From positions 1 to 64,000 of the forward strand of contig VXNL01000094.1 of the NCBI GenBank assembly GCA_009840635.1: a stretch of 64,000 bases of DNA, read 5' to 3'. Under the pieces are notes generated by a model, which was not told where the DNA came from, did not search any database, and saw only the letters and a list, made by a program, of their open reading frames with translations. The DNA comes from Acidobacteriota bacterium. Its GTDB lineage: Bacteria > Acidobacteriota > Vicinamibacteria > Marinacidobacterales > Marinacidobacteraceae. Shown here piece after piece: positions 62,623 to 64,000 of this stretch (position 1 is its first letter; each line of letters begins with the position of its first letter). Made by a program: the position numbers and the translations under genes.

Positions 62623-63516
62623 ATGCGCACCCGGCTCCGACGCGCGGCGTTCTTCCTCGCCGCAGCCCTGGGGATTCTGGCCGCCATCTACGGCGTGCTG
62701 GTCCTGGTGGCGAGCACGCGGCCTCCCCGGCCGGTGCATGACTTCTTCACCGCGCCGGTCCGGAACGTCGCTCACCGGGGAGGCGGCATGCTGGCGCCCG
62801 AGGCCACCCTGGCGGCGTTCGCGGCGGCGGCCCGGGCGGGAGCGGACGTCCTCGAAATGGACGTCCGGCTGAGCGCCGACGGCGCGCTCGTGGTGATCCA
62901 CGACACCACCGTGGACCGCACCACGGACGGGAGCGGTGCGGTCGCGGAACTGCGCCTCGAGGAGCTGCGCTCACTGAACGCCGGTCACCGTTTTCGGGCG
63001 CCGGACGGGGACTTTCCCTATCGCGCGGAGCGCCTCGCCGTACCGACCTTCGAGGAAGTCCAGGCCGCCCATCCGGACCTTCCTTTCGTCGTGGAGATGA
63101 AGACCCTGGAGACTGCGGAACCGCTCTGCCAGGCGATCCGGGAAGCCGGGCGGGAGGACCGGACCCTGGTGGCGGCTTTCGGCGGCGAATCGCTGGAGCG
63201 CTTCCGAGGCGCCTGCCCCGCCGTCGCCACCGGAGGCTCGTTCGGAGAGGTCGTGGCCTTCCTCGCCTTGTCCCTCGGGCGTCTCGCGGGGCTCTACGAC
63301 CCCCCGTTCGATGCGCTTCTCGTAAGCGAGATGAGCGGTCCCCTCCCGGTCGTGACCCCCGAGCTCCTGCGCTCCGCGCGCCAGGCCGGCCTTCCGGTGT
63401 TCGTCTGGACGGTGAACCAGGCCGAAGACATGCAGCGCCTGCTGGCGCTGGGAGTGGACGGCATCCTCACCGACGATCCGGCGACGCTCTCGGCCGTCGG
63501 CGCGACATCCCGCTGA
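62623..63516 (+). CDS. Glycerophosphodiester phosphodiesterase, membrane-anchored
   Basis: A 297-residue protein with a membrane anchor or uncleaved signal (about 8-30), then a GDPD barrel. It opens V-A-H-R-G-G-G near residue 50, with L-E-M-D-V-R-L-S-A-D-G and V-I-H-D-T-T-V-D-R-T-T-D-G, and V-V-E-M-K and V-F-V-W-T-V-N later. It hydrolyses glycerophosphodiesters to glycerol-3-phosphate; with the anchor it probably acts outside the cytoplasm. It is 2 bp from the fmt stop, so co-transcribed. Confidence 0.9.
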   Translation: MRTRLRRAAFFLAAALGILAAIYGVLVLVASTRPPRPVHDFFTAPVRNVAHRGGGMLAPEATLAAFAAAARAGADVLEMDVRLSADGALVVIHDTTVDRTTDGSGAVAELRLEELRSLNAGHRFRAPDGDFPYRAERLAVPTFEEVQAAHPDLPFVVEMKTLETAEPLCQAIREAGREDRTLVAAFGGESLERFRGACPAVATGGSFGEVVAFLALSLGRLAGLYDPPFDALLVSEMSGPLPVVTPELLRSARQAGLPVFVWTVNQAEDMQRLLALGVDGILTDDPATLSAVGATSR

Positions 63517-63517
63517 A

Positions 63518-64000
63518 ATGTCCGGAGCGCCCCGGAAGAAGACGGCACGGCGCGCCCGAGAACGACCCGCCCAACCCCCGCGCCCCGCTTCTCCCGCCCG
63601 GCGCGCCGCGTTCGCGGTCCTTCTGCGGCTCGAACCCACCCGGGACCGGCCGCGTCCGCCCCGCCCCGATGCCCTGATCGCCCGCCTGGAGGATGCCGAC
63701 GGGCAACCCCCAGGCGACCGCGACCGGGCGCTCGCGAGAGAGCTCGTCTTCGGGGTGCTGCGCTGGAGGCGCTCCCTCGACTACGCCCTCGACACCTACT
63801 CGCGCCGGCCAGTCGGCAAACTCGATCTCCCGGTGCGCACCGCGCTTCGGCTCGGCCTCTACCAGCTTCGCTACCTGGACCGGGTCCCGGCCAGCGCCGC
63901 GGTCCACGAGTCCGTGTCCCTCGCCGCCGCTGCCGCGCGGCCCGGAGCGGCCGGGCTCGTCAACGCCGTCCTCCGCGCCTACCTCAGGGCGGACCATGCG
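63518..64000 (+). CDS. rsmB: 16S rRNA m5C967 methyltransferase RsmB, N-terminal part
   Basis: The 161 visible codons give a basic Pro/Arg-rich start and then the NusB-like domain of RsmB: R-E-L-V-F-G-V-L-R-W-R-R near residue 83, R-T-A-L-R-L-G-L-Y-Q-L near 108, V-P-A-S-A-A-V-H-E-S-V near 122 and L-V-N-A-V-L-R near 148. The SAM-dependent methyltransferase part lies past the window. The def-fmt-rsmB order is a common translation cluster, here with a GDPD gene inserted. Confidence 0.85.
   Translation, partial: MSGAPRKKTARRARERPAQPPRPASPARRAAFAVLLRLEPTRDRPRPPRPDALIARLEDADGQPPGDRDRALARELVFGVLRWRRSLDYALDTYSRRPVGKLDLPVRTALRLGLYQLRYLDRVPASAAVHESVSLAAAAARPGAAGLVNAVLRAYLRADHA

Overview
The window is a GC-rich (roughly 70% G+C by eye), densely packed bacterial chromosome segment. 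It looks like a Gram-negative, LPS-bearing bacterium: there is a complete tol-pal region (tolQ, tolR, tolA/tonB-like, tolB, pal, cpoB), lptB with an LptC/LptA-type protein, pssA/psd, and several lipoprotein or signal-peptide proteins. Many genes start with GTG or TTG, many overlap as ATGA, GTGA or TGATG, and several have a TAnnnT -10-like hexamer only 5 to 8 nt before the start codon, which suggests frequent leaderless transcription. The lineage cannot be fixed from sequence alone; a deep-branching Acidobacteriota-like or related phylum is a guess. No tRNA, rRNA, CRISPR array, insertion sequence or prophage was recognised.

The most notable region is at the left end (1-2317, minus strand). It is a compact redox operon with two genes that each carry one in-frame TGA exactly at the catalytic cysteine position: a secreted peroxiredoxin-like protein (UPFC instead of CPFC) and an OsmC-family peroxidase. 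Each TGA is followed by a hairpin at the spacing expected of a bacterial SECIS element. Both are therefore candidate selenoproteins. They sit with a secreted DsbD-alpha-like protein, a flavin reductase and a lipoprotein. An ordinary ORF caller splits or truncates both selenoprotein genes.

Next come recN-miaB-DUF151-parA-parB (minus, 2451-7913), divergent from tolQ-R-A-B-pal-cpoB and ssb (plus, 8075-14343). The SSB has two tandem OB folds. A lexA gene with a palindromic operator follows, leading into the imuA-imuB-dnaE2 mutagenesis cassette (plus, 14479-20985) and a DUF6526 membrane protein. Region 21609-36675 (minus) holds a BamB-like propeller gene, guaA, dnaE, and then accA-lptCA-lptB-rpoN-EIIA(Man)-HPr-EI, which links lipid and LPS supply to sigma-54 and a permease-less PTS.

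From 36764 there is a 1314-residue NtrY-like sensor kinase, a small secreted protein, the phospholipid genes psd and pssA, DUF465, and tsaB. A repeat-rich noncoding stretch of about 520 bp precedes mutS. The rest comprises a TAXI-type TRAP transporter pair, pgsA, a glutamate-type dehydrogenase with an alpha/beta hydrolase and an MFS exporter, a very large DUF349 protein with a helical-repeat N-terminus, a copper-type P1B ATPase, a secreted DUF3500 protein, and def-fmt-GDPD-rsmB (the last truncated by the window edge). REP-like palindromes with GCCGGC arms recur in at least five places.
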